A stretch of DNA of 20,243 nucleotides from assembly GCA_043719475.1 (NCBI GenBank), contig JAYSTS010000098.1:1-20243 (forward strand). The letters are read 5' to 3'. The translations under genes and the position numbers were made by a program. Shown piece after piece: positions 1 through 7,279 of the stretch; within the stretch, counting starts at the first letter, position 1, and each line of letters starts with the position of its first letter. The DNA comes from SYFY01 sp043719475 (GTDB lineage Bacteria; Pseudomonadota; Gammaproteobacteria; Pseudomonadales; Azotimanducaceae). Below the pieces are notes generated by a model. The model was not told the origin of the DNA and did not search any database. It saw nothing but the letters and a program-made list of their open reading frames with translations.

Positions 1-119
1 CCAAAGTAGAAACCTTCTTCGCCATCTTTTGCAGCATCGACGACAAATCCGGCAGCGCGCAGCGCAGCCACGAGTTGTCCGGCGAGGGCGGCCTCGTCTT
101 CAACGATCAGTACACGCAT
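1..119 (-). CDS. Response regulator, OmpR-type receiver domain (N-terminal fragment)
   Basis: Only the first 39 or so codons lie in the window; the rest runs off the left edge. The translation starts MRVLIVEDEAALAGQL, a typical receiver-domain N-terminus: beta-1 strand followed by the acidic pair E7/D8 that helps bind Mg2+ near the phosphoacceptor Asp, which is beyond the edge. The second stretch, around FVVDAAKDGEEG, resembles helix 1 to beta 2 of OmpR/PhoP-type regulators. The DNA-binding domain cannot be seen, so the OmpR assignment is inferred from the N-terminus and context. The ATG lies 18 bp after the stop of the PepSY-like gene upstream, which suggests one operon; a histidine kinase gene would be expected further left. 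The spacer is formed by a short tandem duplication (124-149). Confidence 0.8.
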   Translation of the reverse strand, partial: MRVLIVEDEAALAGQLVAALRAAGFVVDAAKDGEEGFYF

Positions 120-123
120 GCTG

Positions 124-149
124 TCTACTCGTTCTGCCTACTCGTTCTG
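124..149. repeat. Two-copy 12-bp direct repeat at the PepSY stop / regulator RBS
   Basis: The 12-mer CTACTCGTTCTG occurs at 124-135 and again at 138-149. On the minus strand each copy reads CAGAACGAGTAG. The first copy reached by transcription supplies the last codons and the TAG stop of the PepSY-like gene. The second lies directly upstream of the response-regulator ATG, where its GAG is the only plausible, weak ribosome-binding element. It looks like a local duplication that created or lengthened the intercistronic spacer. Confidence 0.75.
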
Positions 150-518
150 GGCGCGACCTTTGTGATCAACAAACCAGGTCTGGACCTGACGTTCATCAAC
201 CAGAACACGCACCTGATAGCCAACTTCGGAACCACGGCTGGAAGAATTGGCGGAGAGCACCCGCCCACCAGTGCGGTGGCGGATGATGGCGGTAGCTGTT
301 TCCAGACTGACATCGGGATTTGGTTCAACCAGATAATTCTGGGTGGCAGCTTTTTTGTATTCACTCGCCCACCCGGTTGAGAGGGCGGAGAGACCAACCG
401 TGCCAGCAACCAACATCATCAACAGCGAAATGACGCGCAGCCGATCGACCCCTGGGCTCACTTTCGCCGCCCTGTTGTGCTTACTGGCCTTCTGATGGCC
501 TTGGCTCTGCATGTTCAT
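138..518 (-). CDS. Small exported PepSY-like domain protein
   Basis: A 126-residue protein with a basic N-terminus and one hydrophobic stretch (about residues 29-48, ISLLMMLVAGTVGLSAL), consistent with a signal peptide or membrane anchor. The C-terminal half, from about SLETATAIIRHRTGGRVL to VQTWFVDHKGRAQ, follows the PepSY pattern: helix, GG.VL strand, then a two-strand hairpin with a final VD..G turn. PepSY proteins are often periplasmic modulators encoded beside two-component systems, and a response-regulator gene follows here. I chose ATG 518 because GAGGG lies about 8 bp upstream and a possible -10 box (TACAAT on the minus strand, 570-575) sits about 50 bp upstream. An in-frame GTG at 686 would add 56 residues of unprotein-like sequence and has no clear RBS. 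The domain call is by pattern only. Confidence 0.65.
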   Translation of the reverse strand: MNMQSQGHQKASKHNRAAKVSPGVDRLRVISLLMMLVAGTVGLSALSTGWASEYKKAATQNYLVEPNPDVSLETATAIIRHRTGGRVLSANSSSRGSEVGYQVRVLVDERQVQTWFVDHKGRAQNE

Positions 519-689
519 GCCGTTGCCCTCGTCTGCACCCAATCTGAGACCGAACTCCGCATCCACCGGATTGTAACCACATTCTGCCTGCAATCGCAGC
601 GACGTCGCCACACCGGTAGCGATCACATGCATAGCCTGGGAGCCGAGGCGACCACTAGTCTGACGCAGGGGGGTGGCCCCGGTCACTGA

Positions 690-1277
690 TTACTCTGCCG
701 GCGCAACATCCACCCGCACACGCAACGTCTCACCCGGATGGTTTCTTGTCTGGGTGCGATAAACCTGCCCGCCCCAGGCATACTCAACGTCATATCCGGC
801 GAGCTCTTCCTGCTCCCGCACTTCGTTGACGCTCTGGCAGACGCGTTCGGTGCTATAGCGTGTAGCACCTGCCTGATTGGCGCGCGTGCGGCGGCCAATG
901 TCATTGCCGATACTGCCACCCAGGACCGCGCCGACGGCTGTGCCGATGCGCTTGTTACCTTTGTGGTGGCCCACCGCATTGCCGAGCGCACCACCGATCA
1001 CAGCACCAAGAATCGTGGGCGTCGCCGAGCCTCGTCGCTCCGGCTCGTAGTACGCCACTTCTTCGTCATGACACTGCTCGGTGGGCACGCTATAACTGAC
1101 GGTGCGATAGACCGGGTCTGCGCGTAAAACCTGCGCCTCGTCGTATGAAGTGGCACACGCGACACTGGACAACAAGACGCCAGAGCCGAGTACCACCACA
1201 CCGAGTGTCCTGCGGGTGAGGTTGATACCGCTCTCGAAAATCTCTTGCAAAGAGTGTTTGGACTTGGCGCTGTGCAT
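690..1277 (-). CDS. Glycine-zipper 2TM envelope protein (17-kDa antigen-like)
   Basis: A 195-residue protein. After a basic n-region, a hydrophobic stretch (about residues 24-40, LGVVVLGSGVLLSSVAC) acts as an export signal. Its lipobox is imperfect (Ser at -3), so lipidation is uncertain. The centre holds two glycine-zipper helices, TILGAVIGGALGNAVG and IGTAVGAVLGGSIGNDIG, joined by a HHKGNKR turn, the arrangement of the Rick_17kDa_Anti / glycine-zipper 2TM family. The C-terminal part contains a conserved-looking ERVCQSVNEVREQ segment and a Tyr-rich strand region. Such proteins are outer-membrane or periplasmic envelope proteins, often stress-linked; a specific role cannot be read from sequence. 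ATG 1277 is supported by AGAGG five bases upstream. The leader consists of a 10-bp tandem array. It reads in the same direction as the PepSY gene, 171 bp away. Confidence 0.75.
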   Translation of the reverse strand: MHSAKSKHSLQEIFESGINLTRRTLGVVVLGSGVLLSSVACATSYDEAQVLRADPVYRTVSYSVPTEQCHDEEVAYYEPERRGSATPTILGAVIGGALGNAVGHHKGNKRIGTAVGAVLGGSIGNDIGRRTRANQAGATRYSTERVCQSVNEVREQEELAGYDVEYAWGGQVYRTQTRNHPGETLRVRVDVAPAE

Positions 1278-1290
1278 GATGACCTCTGCT

Positions 1291-1360
1291 TTAACTCTTT
1301 TTAACTCTCTCTAACTCTCTCTAACTCTCTTCAACTCTCTTCAACTCTCTTCAACTCTGC
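1291..1360. repeat. Seven-copy 10-bp tandem array
   Basis: Seven consecutive 10-bp units, approximately TTAACTCTCT / TCAACTCTCT on the plus strand (AGAGAGTTGA / AGAGAGTTAA on the minus strand). The period is exactly 10 throughout, with variation mainly at the unit junctions and a divergent outer unit at each end. It ends 13 bp before the ATG of the glycine-zipper gene, so it occupies that gene's leader or promoter. One strand is almost all purine in 4-6 nt blocks, and each unit spans about one helical turn. No coding role is visible. Confidence 0.9.
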
Positions 1361-1511
1361 GCTCACCGCATGGTCTTCCACGACGGTAGTTTCCATGTTA
1401 GAGGCAAGGGCTGAACATCAGATGAATAACCGGAGACAGTGTAGGAACCAATCAATGGAACCAGGTCTAACTCGGAGAACTCCGAACCACGAGCGCACGC
1501 AGGGAAGCCCT

Positions 1512-2210
1512 ATGAACAGCACTTTCGCCCAGAAGATCATCGGTTGGTACGACCGGGCACTCCATGCTGCGCTCCATCTGGATGGACTGGTTTCCCTCGG
1601 TTTGCGCCTGATTCTGGCGCCCGTGCTGATCGGTGCGGGCTGGGAGAAACTGCACGGTGAGAACTGGTTCACCTTTCAACTCGACTCCTTTCCGTTTCCC
1701 TTCAACATCCTGCCTCCGGGTCTTTCCTGGTTCCTCGCCTCGTGGACCGAGTTCGTTGGCGGCATCTGTCTGCTGCTAGGTTTGGGCACGCGCATCTGGG
1801 CCATCATGCTTGCCGTGACCATGTTCGTTGCCGCCTGGTCCGTCCATCTGCCCAATGGCTGGGCCACCATCACACCATCCATGCCGCCGGAAATGTGCAT
1901 GCCGGCCACCCGGGCACATGCCGATTCCACTGTGTTCGAGCGTTACATCGGTTGTTACAACGTCAACGAGCGGACGATCGACGCCGCCATGCGGCTGGAA
2001 GAGATCAAGACCATCGTCAAAGAAAACGGCGACTGGAAACATCTGAACGGCGCCGGCAGCATCGTCAAGCTCAACAACGGCATCGAGTTCGCGGCAATGT
2101 ATTTCATGATGTTGTTGTCGCTTGCGATCATCGGCGGGGGACGATTGCTGAGCCTCGACTATTTTGCCAACCTGCTGCTGAGGAAAAAAACAGCCACAAT
2201 CTTGAACTGA
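1512..2210 (+). CDS. DoxX family membrane protein, HvfX-like subtype
   Basis: A 232-residue inner-membrane protein. The first helix contains LGLRLILAPVLIGAGWEKL, a DoxX pattern; two further helices carry WTEFVGGICLLLGLGTRIWA and MLAVTMFVAAWSVHLPNGW. A long soluble insert (about residues 115-180) follows, then the last helix NNGIEFAAMYFMMLLSLA and IGGGRLLSLDYF. The insert plus the NNGIEFA and GGGR..S.DY motifs match, from memory, the DoxX subtype linked to HvfX, which is associated with copper-binding RiPP clusters. No DUF692, DUF2063 or DUF2282 partner is in the window, so that role is not claimed. The insert carries two cysteines. ATG 1512 has AGGGA six to seven bases upstream; the longer reading from 1395 adds 39 polar residues and is unlikely. 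The next gene follows after 70 bp on the same strand. Confidence 0.8.
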   Translation: MNSTFAQKIIGWYDRALHAALHLDGLVSLGLRLILAPVLIGAGWEKLHGENWFTFQLDSFPFPFNILPPGLSWFLASWTEFVGGICLLLGLGTRIWAIMLAVTMFVAAWSVHLPNGWATITPSMPPEMCMPATRAHADSTVFERYIGCYNVNERTIDAAMRLEEIKTIVKENGDWKHLNGAGSIVKLNNGIEFAAMYFMMLLSLAIIGGGRLLSLDYFANLLLRKKTATILN

Positions 2211-2225
2211 CGACGCAAATCAACT

Positions 2226-2246
2226 GCGGGCAGTCGCCATGCCCGC
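2226..2246 (+). promoter_or_regulatory. Perfect 7-bp-stem hairpin between the DoxX and M16 genes
   Basis: GCGGGCA (2226-2232) and TGCCCGC (2240-2246) form a perfect GC-rich stem with a seven-base loop. It lies 15 bp after the DoxX stop and 34 bp before the protease ATG. No U-tract follows directly, so it is not a standard intrinsic terminator. It could stabilise the upstream mRNA 3' end or attenuate read-through; neither is shown. Confidence 0.4.
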
Positions 2247-2280
2247 TATCATCGCCGCGCTATTTGACAAGGTGAGCTTC

Positions 2281-5127
2281 ATGCCTAGAGCCGTCACGAT
2301 CATCGCACTGTTGCTGATCGCCAGTTGTGCAACCAAAGTTGCCGGTCCACTCCCTGTCGAGATCATCAAAAGTCCGAACGACGATCGTGACTACCGATAC
2401 CTGGAGCTACCGAATCAACTCAAGGTAGTCCTCGTATCCGACGCGAGCAGCGACAAGTCGGCGGCGGCACTGACCGTGTTTCGTGGCAGTCTGCACGATC
2501 CCAAGGAGCACCCTGGCCTCGCGCACTTCCTTGAGCACATGCTCTTCATCGGTACCGCCAAGTACCCGGATGTCGACGGTTATCAGCATTTCCTCACCGC
2601 GAATGGCGGCACATCGAATGCTTATACCGCCACCGACCACACCAACTACTTTTTTGACGTCGCCCCACCTCAATTCCCCGAGGCACTGGATCGATTCGCC
2701 GATTTTTTCATCAGCCCCTTGTTCACCGCCGAGTACGTCGATCGCGAGAAAAACGCCGTCAACTCCGAATATCAGCTGCAGATCAAGGACGATAGCTGGC
2801 GTGGTATGACCGCCGGCAAACTCATGATGAATCAAGCCCATCCGCTGGCTGGATTCAATATTGGCAGCCTGGAAACGCTCGGTGGTGATGTTCGATCGGC
2901 ATTGCTCACATTTTTCGCCGGCAAGTATTCCGCGGACCAGATGGCACTCGTCGTGCTGGCGCCTGATTCGCTGGACACACTGCAAACGCTGGTGACGGAG
3001 CGGTTCAGCGTCATTCCGAATCACAACCTGGGGCGAGAAGACACACCCGCCCAGGTTTTCGCCAAGGGCAACCTGCCAGTTCGGCTGGACGTCAAACCAA
3101 TCCAGGAACTGCGTAGTGTGACCTACTCGTTTCCAGTCCCTGCGCTTCGCCCGCATTACCGCGCCAAACCTGAGTTTTATATCGCCAATCTTTTAGGGCA
3201 CGAGGGTAAAGGGAGCTTGTATGCAACCTTGAAGTCTCTCGGCTGGGCGACTGGCTTGTCCTCGACTTCAGGCGACATGGACACGGACGAATCCAATTTC
3301 GACGTCGGTGTTTCGCTCACCGAAGAAGGTGCAAAACACATCGACGAAATCACTGCCTATCTGTTCGCCTACATCGAGCTCATGCGCACGGAAGAGCCGC
3401 TGGAGTGGCGCCAGAAGGAACTCGTGCTGCTGGGGGATCTTGGCTTTCGTTTTCTGGAAAAAGGCGGTGCATTGCGGACCGTGTATTCCCTGGCACCTGC
3501 CCTGATGAACTATCCAGCCGAAGAAATTCTTCGCCACCGTTATCGCTACGACGAATTCAAACCAGAGCTGATTCGCGATTTCATGGATCGACTGCGCCCG
3601 GAAAACGTGGCAGTACAGGTCACTCTGCCGGACGTTGTGACCACTGCCCGCGAACGCTGGTTTGGTGTGGACTATGCATTGACACGCGGCCCAATCAGGA
3701 TGGCGACCTTGCCACCCGAAGCGTTGGCCGGTTTGTCACTGCCTGAAGCCAATCCGTTTCTCCCGGAAGATCTGGATCTGGTCCGTGCAGAACCGACCGC
3801 CCGCCAATTCATGAATGATGGTGCGGTCGACTACTGGCTGCATTCCGATGGAGAGTTTGGTGTACCCAAGGCAAACCTGCGCTTCAACCTGAATGTCAAA
3901 GGTGGCCTCGTGACCGCCGAGGATCAGGCGGCCGCCCGCCTCTTTGCGGATCTGGTTGCCGATGCCACAAACCAATGGGCTTACGCCTCCTTGCTGGCAG
4001 GGATGAATGCCCAGATCGGGACGCGCCCGTTTGGCTTTCGCTTTGACATCACCGGCTACAACGACAAACAACGGGTACTGGTTGATCGTGTGCTTGAGAC
4101 ATTTGCCACCATGCCCATCGATGCCGAACGGTTTGCCATCATCAAACGCGATCTGATCCGGTCGCTGGACAACAGCGACAAGGAACGGCCTTATCTGCAG
4201 ACCATGGCAGCGGTAGGTGCGGCCGTACACGGTACACAGTGGCCTGAAGTCGAGATCTCGCGCGCTGTCACCGCCATCACGCCGGCGCGTCTGGACGAAT
4301 GGCGGAAAGCGCATCTGGCTACTGTCGGTTTTTTTGGCCTTGCGCACGGTAATGTCACCGAAGCCGACGCGCGCGACGTGCTGGACGCGTTAAGAAAATA
4401 TTTCAAGCTCAGTGCGATCAATACGGAGTTGCCGGGACCGGTACAGATTCATCAGCCACAATCCATCGAAATGCCGATCGAGCATGGTGATTCTTCCCTG
4501 GTAGCCTTCCTGCAGGAACCCGATCGAACCCTGCGCTCGAAAGCCCTTAGCCAGCTGTCGGCGCAGCTGATACAGCAGGGATTTTTCACCAGTCTGCGCA
4601 CAGAACAACAACTGGGTTACGTGGTGGGAATGGGCGCGAGGGCAATTGATCGGCAACCGGGCATCCTGCTCACCGTGCAATCGCCGGTCGCATCGCCAGA
4701 TCAGATCCTGAAGGCCATGCAGGACTACCTGGCATCCCAACCTGCGCAGCTTGCCGCTCTGTCCGACGAACAGTTCAACGCCCAGCGACAGGGACTACTC
4801 GTCAAACTTCTGGAAGATGACAAAAATCTGGCGGAAAGAACCGAGCGTTACTGGAACGATCTTGATGACGACATCACCACCTTTGATGGTAATCGCCAGC
4901 TGGCGGCGGCTGTTGAGGCGCTCACGCGGGAAGATGTGCGCGCCTATGTCACTGATCTGCCGCGTCGTTTGAAGGAACAAAGTTTTATCGCTTTTTCTCG
5001 CGGCGCATTCGCACCACTGGCAAAACACGGCGAGCGATCACCTACAGTTACCGAGTTCAAACGGCGTCAAGCACAAAGCGGTACGGCGGCAGCGAACGCT
5101 TCAGCATTGCGCCATAACGCTGGGTAA
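2281..5127 (+). CDS. M16 zinc metallopeptidase, pitrilysin/insulysin type, predicted lipoprotein
   Basis: A 948-residue protein, the length of full four-domain pitrilysin/insulysin proteases that degrade peptides. The inverted zinc motif HFLEH is at residues 82-86 (His82, Glu85, His86), and the distal zinc ligand Glu163 lies exactly 76 residues after His86 (HxxEH-x76-E). The C-terminal half has LRTEQQLGYVV with Arg773 and Tyr780, the substrate-binding Arg/Tyr pair of this subfamily, so the fold appears complete. The N-terminus (MPRAVTIIALLLIASC) has a lipobox, IASC with Cys16, pointing to a lipoprotein facing the periplasm; E. coli pitrilysin is instead a soluble periplasmic enzyme. ATG 2281 is preceded by AAGGTGAG. 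An upstream in-frame ATG at 2239 would spoil the signal. The last 23 codons overlap the opposing helicase gene, and the tail after FKRRQAQSG is low-complexity. Confidence 0.92.
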   Translation: MPRAVTIIALLLIASCATKVAGPLPVEIIKSPNDDRDYRYLELPNQLKVVLVSDASSDKSAAALTVFRGSLHDPKEHPGLAHFLEHMLFIGTAKYPDVDGYQHFLTANGGTSNAYTATDHTNYFFDVAPPQFPEALDRFADFFISPLFTAEYVDREKNAVNSEYQLQIKDDSWRGMTAGKLMMNQAHPLAGFNIGSLETLGGDVRSALLTFFAGKYSADQMALVVLAPDSLDTLQTLVTERFSVIPNHNLGREDTPAQVFAKGNLPVRLDVKPIQELRSVTYSFPVPALRPHYRAKPEFYIANLLGHEGKGSLYATLKSLGWATGLSSTSGDMDTDESNFDVGVSLTEEGAKHIDEITAYLFAYIELMRTEEPLEWRQKELVLLGDLGFRFLEKGGALRTVYSLAPALMNYPAEEILRHRYRYDEFKPELIRDFMDRLRPENVAVQVTLPDVVTTARERWFGVDYALTRGPIRMATLPPEALAGLSLPEANPFLPEDLDLVRAEPTARQFMNDGAVDYWLHSDGEFGVPKANLRFNLNVKGGLVTAEDQAAARLFADLVADATNQWAYASLLAGMNAQIGTRPFGFRFDITGYNDKQRVLVDRVLETFATMPIDAERFAIIKRDLIRSLDNSDKERPYLQTMAAVGAAVHGTQWPEVEISRAVTAITPARLDEWRKAHLATVGFFGLAHGNVTEADARDVLDALRKYFKLSAINTELPGPVQIHQPQSIEMPIEHGDSSLVAFLQEPDRTLRSKALSQLSAQLIQQGFFTSLRTEQQLGYVVGMGARAIDRQPGILLTVQSPVASPDQILKAMQDYLASQPAQLAALSDEQFNAQRQGLLVKLLEDDKNLAERTERYWNDLDDDITTFDGNRQLAAAVEALTREDVRAYVTDLPRRLKEQSFIAFSRGAFAPLAKHGERSPTVTEFKRRQAQSGTAAANASALRHNAG

Positions 5128-7144
5128 CAAAACGACGATCGAGCAGGGTAATGCGGCCGTGATCCTTTTCATGCCGAATCAGACGGCCGCAAGCCTGTAC
5201 CAGGCGTAGTGCAGCATCAGGAACACTGATATCCATGAAGGGATTTCGACCCTGGTGTTCCGCCCACTCGGCCATCGCCTGATCGATGGGATCATCAGGC
5301 ACCGCAAACGGCAATTTGCAGATGATCACGTGCCGACAGTAGTCGTCCGGCAAGTCGAGCCCTTCCGCGAAGCTTGCCAATCCAAACAGATAACTGATCT
5401 CACCACCATCAACTCGCAGTCGATGGGCATCGAGCAACGCCTGCTTCGCTGCAGCGCCCTGCACGAGCAGCAGGTCGGTGACCTTGCGGGGCAGTAACTC
5501 AAGCACTTTGCGCATCTGTCGCCAGGACGCAAAAAGAACCAGCGCACTGCACTCCTGGGCGAGCAGCCCCGGCATGAGACCAGCAATCTCTATCGTGTGT
5601 GCATCGGCTTGTCTCGGATCGGTCGTCATCATCGGGACGCGAAATTCCACCAGGTTCGGATAATCAAACGGGCTCGGAATGCACAGCGTCGCTGCATCAG
5701 CACCAAGACCAGATCGTTCAAGGAATCGATCCCAACGACCGGCTGCCGTCAACGTCGCGCTGGCGCAGACCGCGCCGTGGCAGCGCCCCCACAGGACATC
5801 CCGCAGGAGTTCGCCAGGCTCGATCGGTGCACTGATGATTTCATAGTCATCACTACTCTGATTGACCCAGCGGGCATGCATGACCGGCACACCCTCTTCG
5901 TCGATCACTGCGGGGGCTTGCGCAAAATCCGTGAGCACGCCAATGATCGCTTCGGCCCGAGCCAGCAATTGCCCGAGTACCGGCAACCAGTCATCCGTCT
6001 CGTGCTTGTTTGGCCAGTCAACGTCCCCGGCTGCGACTTCGTCCAGCTTGTCTTCCATCCGCGACAATACCGACTCGACCTGACGCATGGACGGCAGGAT
6101 GTCTGCACAGACGCGGGCGAGATCTACCGGCACGCAGCCCAGCGGAAATCGATGGGTTGCAAGCGACTCATCGCGCGCCGTGAACTGAAGTTGCGACACC
6201 TCGGACAACAGCGCACTGAAGCACTCCGCCGCAGCCGCAGTTTCCGCAGCCAGCGTCGTCGAAAGCGTTACCAGAAACGGTGGCCTCTCAAAACGCTGGG
6301 TCATCGTGCCAGTGGCACTGTTGACCTGATCGAACCAGGAAATGGCACCTTTCAATCGTGTGCGGGCGGAGAAGTGAGACTGCGTCTTGTCAGGCAGGTG
6401 ATGAGCTTCGTCGAAGACGTAGATGCAGTTTTCAGGCTCCGGCAGGACGACACCTCCGCCAAGGCTCAGGTCGGCAAGCACCAGATCGTGATTGGCGACG
6501 ATGACATCAACCCCTTCCAGTTCCTGGCGCGCCTTGTAGAACGGGCACTGGCTGAAATAGGCACAGCGTCGATTGGTGCATCCGCGGTGATCGGTTGTCA
6601 CCTGTTGCCAGGCCTCGTCATCGATCCCCGCTTTCCAGGAGTCCAGTTCACCATTCCAGCTACCATCGCTGAACGATTCGAGCATCGACAGGTACTGCGG
6701 AGTGGGGTCGGTGGAAGGCGGCTCGAAGAGATGGCCGGCCTGACGATCAGCCGGTCGCACCGCATCATCCAGGCGCTTCACACAGACGTAGCGACGGCGC
6801 CCTTTGGCCAGCGCAAAGCCAAACCGCATTCCGGAATGCAGCTGCAGATCAGGCAGGTCACGAAACACCACCTGCTCCTGCAAAGCGACGGTGGCGGTGG
6901 CGATGACCACGGTTTTGTCGAGCATCCTCGCAACGGGTATCGAGGCCATGCAGTACGCCGCCGTCTTGCCGGTGCCAGTACCTGCCTCAATGGCCACCAG
7001 CCGTACCTCTGGATCACACAGGCCGCGCGTGATATGGGCAACCATCTCCCGTTGACCACGACGGGCCTTGAAGTCACGCGCTGACAGCCAATTTTTATAG
7101 GCGTCCTGGATTTCCTGCTTCAGGGTTTCGGTCAACTCGAACAT
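5057..7144 (-). CDS. dinG: ATP-dependent DNA helicase DinG (Fe-S, XPD-like superfamily 2)
   Basis: A 695-residue 5'-to-3' helicase that unwinds forked DNA, R-loops and similar structures during repair. Walker A EAGTGTGKT is at residues 53-61. The four Fe-S cluster cysteines are visible: Cys121 in RRRYVC, then Cys189, Cys194 and Cys200 in GCTNRRCAYFSQC, a spacing close to E. coli DinG. Walker B/DEAH is at 245-248 (VFDEAHHL). IVANHDLVLADL, CASATLTA and a C-terminal QACGRLIRHEKDHG (motif VI) complete the set. No exonuclease domain is present, as in the gammaproteobacterial type. I chose ATG 7144 because MFELTETLKQ aligns with the usual DinG N-terminus; its RBS is poor, and ATG 7186 upstream is possible. 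The 3' end overlaps the convergent protease gene by 71 bp. YoaA is the alternative paralogue, but length and cysteine spacing favour DinG. Confidence 0.88.
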   Translation of the reverse strand: MFELTETLKQEIQDAYKNWLSARDFKARRGQREMVAHITRGLCDPEVRLVAIEAGTGTGKTAAYCMASIPVARMLDKTVVIATATVALQEQVVFRDLPDLQLHSGMRFGFALAKGRRRYVCVKRLDDAVRPADRQAGHLFEPPSTDPTPQYLSMLESFSDGSWNGELDSWKAGIDDEAWQQVTTDHRGCTNRRCAYFSQCPFYKARQELEGVDVIVANHDLVLADLSLGGGVVLPEPENCIYVFDEAHHLPDKTQSHFSARTRLKGAISWFDQVNSATGTMTQRFERPPFLVTLSTTLAAETAAAAECFSALLSEVSQLQFTARDESLATHRFPLGCVPVDLARVCADILPSMRQVESVLSRMEDKLDEVAAGDVDWPNKHETDDWLPVLGQLLARAEAIIGVLTDFAQAPAVIDEEGVPVMHARWVNQSSDDYEIISAPIEPGELLRDVLWGRCHGAVCASATLTAAGRWDRFLERSGLGADAATLCIPSPFDYPNLVEFRVPMMTTDPRQADAHTIEIAGLMPGLLAQECSALVLFASWRQMRKVLELLPRKVTDLLLVQGAAAKQALLDAHRLRVDGGEISYLFGLASFAEGLDLPDDYCRHVIICKLPFAVPDDPIDQAMAEWAEHQGRNPFMDISVPDAALRLVQACGRLIRHEKDHGRITLLDRRFVTQRYGAMLKRSLPPYRFVLDAV

Positions 7145-7210
7145 GGCGGCAGGATAACTCGAATCATCGGTCCTGCATGCAGGCATCTGCCAGAAGCAGT
7201 GGCAGCTTTT

Positions 7211-7238
7211 GCGCGCCTGCCTTCATTGGCGCGCCTGC
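7211..7238. repeat. Direct repeat GCGCGCCTGC, two copies 18 bp apart
   Basis: The 10-mer GCGCGCCTGC occurs at 7211-7220 and 7229-7238, in the 135-bp gap between the helicase start and the stop of the methyltransferase-like gene. A perfect 12-bp palindrome, CCTGCATGCAGG, follows at 7172-7183. These could be operator-like sites in the helicase leader, but no known consensus is recognised. Confidence 0.35.
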
Positions 7239-7279
7239 TTTCAGGTAGACAGATCGACTCCGCACCGAGTGCCAACGTC

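Noticed and set aside
1291..1360. CRISPR-like array
   Set aside because: The repeats are 10 bp with no spacers and no cas genes nearby; this is a simple tandem repeat.
1395..1511. N-terminal extension of the DoxX gene from the ATG at 1395
   Set aside because: The added 39 residues are polar and unlike DoxX proteins; ATG 1512 has a good RBS and begins just before the first helix.
2407..4347. Minus-strand frames of 249 and 203 codons opposite the M16 protease
   Set aside because: Antisense shadows of a complete protease with intact catalytic motifs; no plausible protein features.
5597..7084. A 495-codon plus-strand reading frame opposite the helicase gene
   Set aside because: It is codon-aligned antisense to dinG, has no recognisable domain, and reads as Arg/His/Gln-rich low-quality sequence. 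The minus strand carries all DinG motifs, so this is a shadow.
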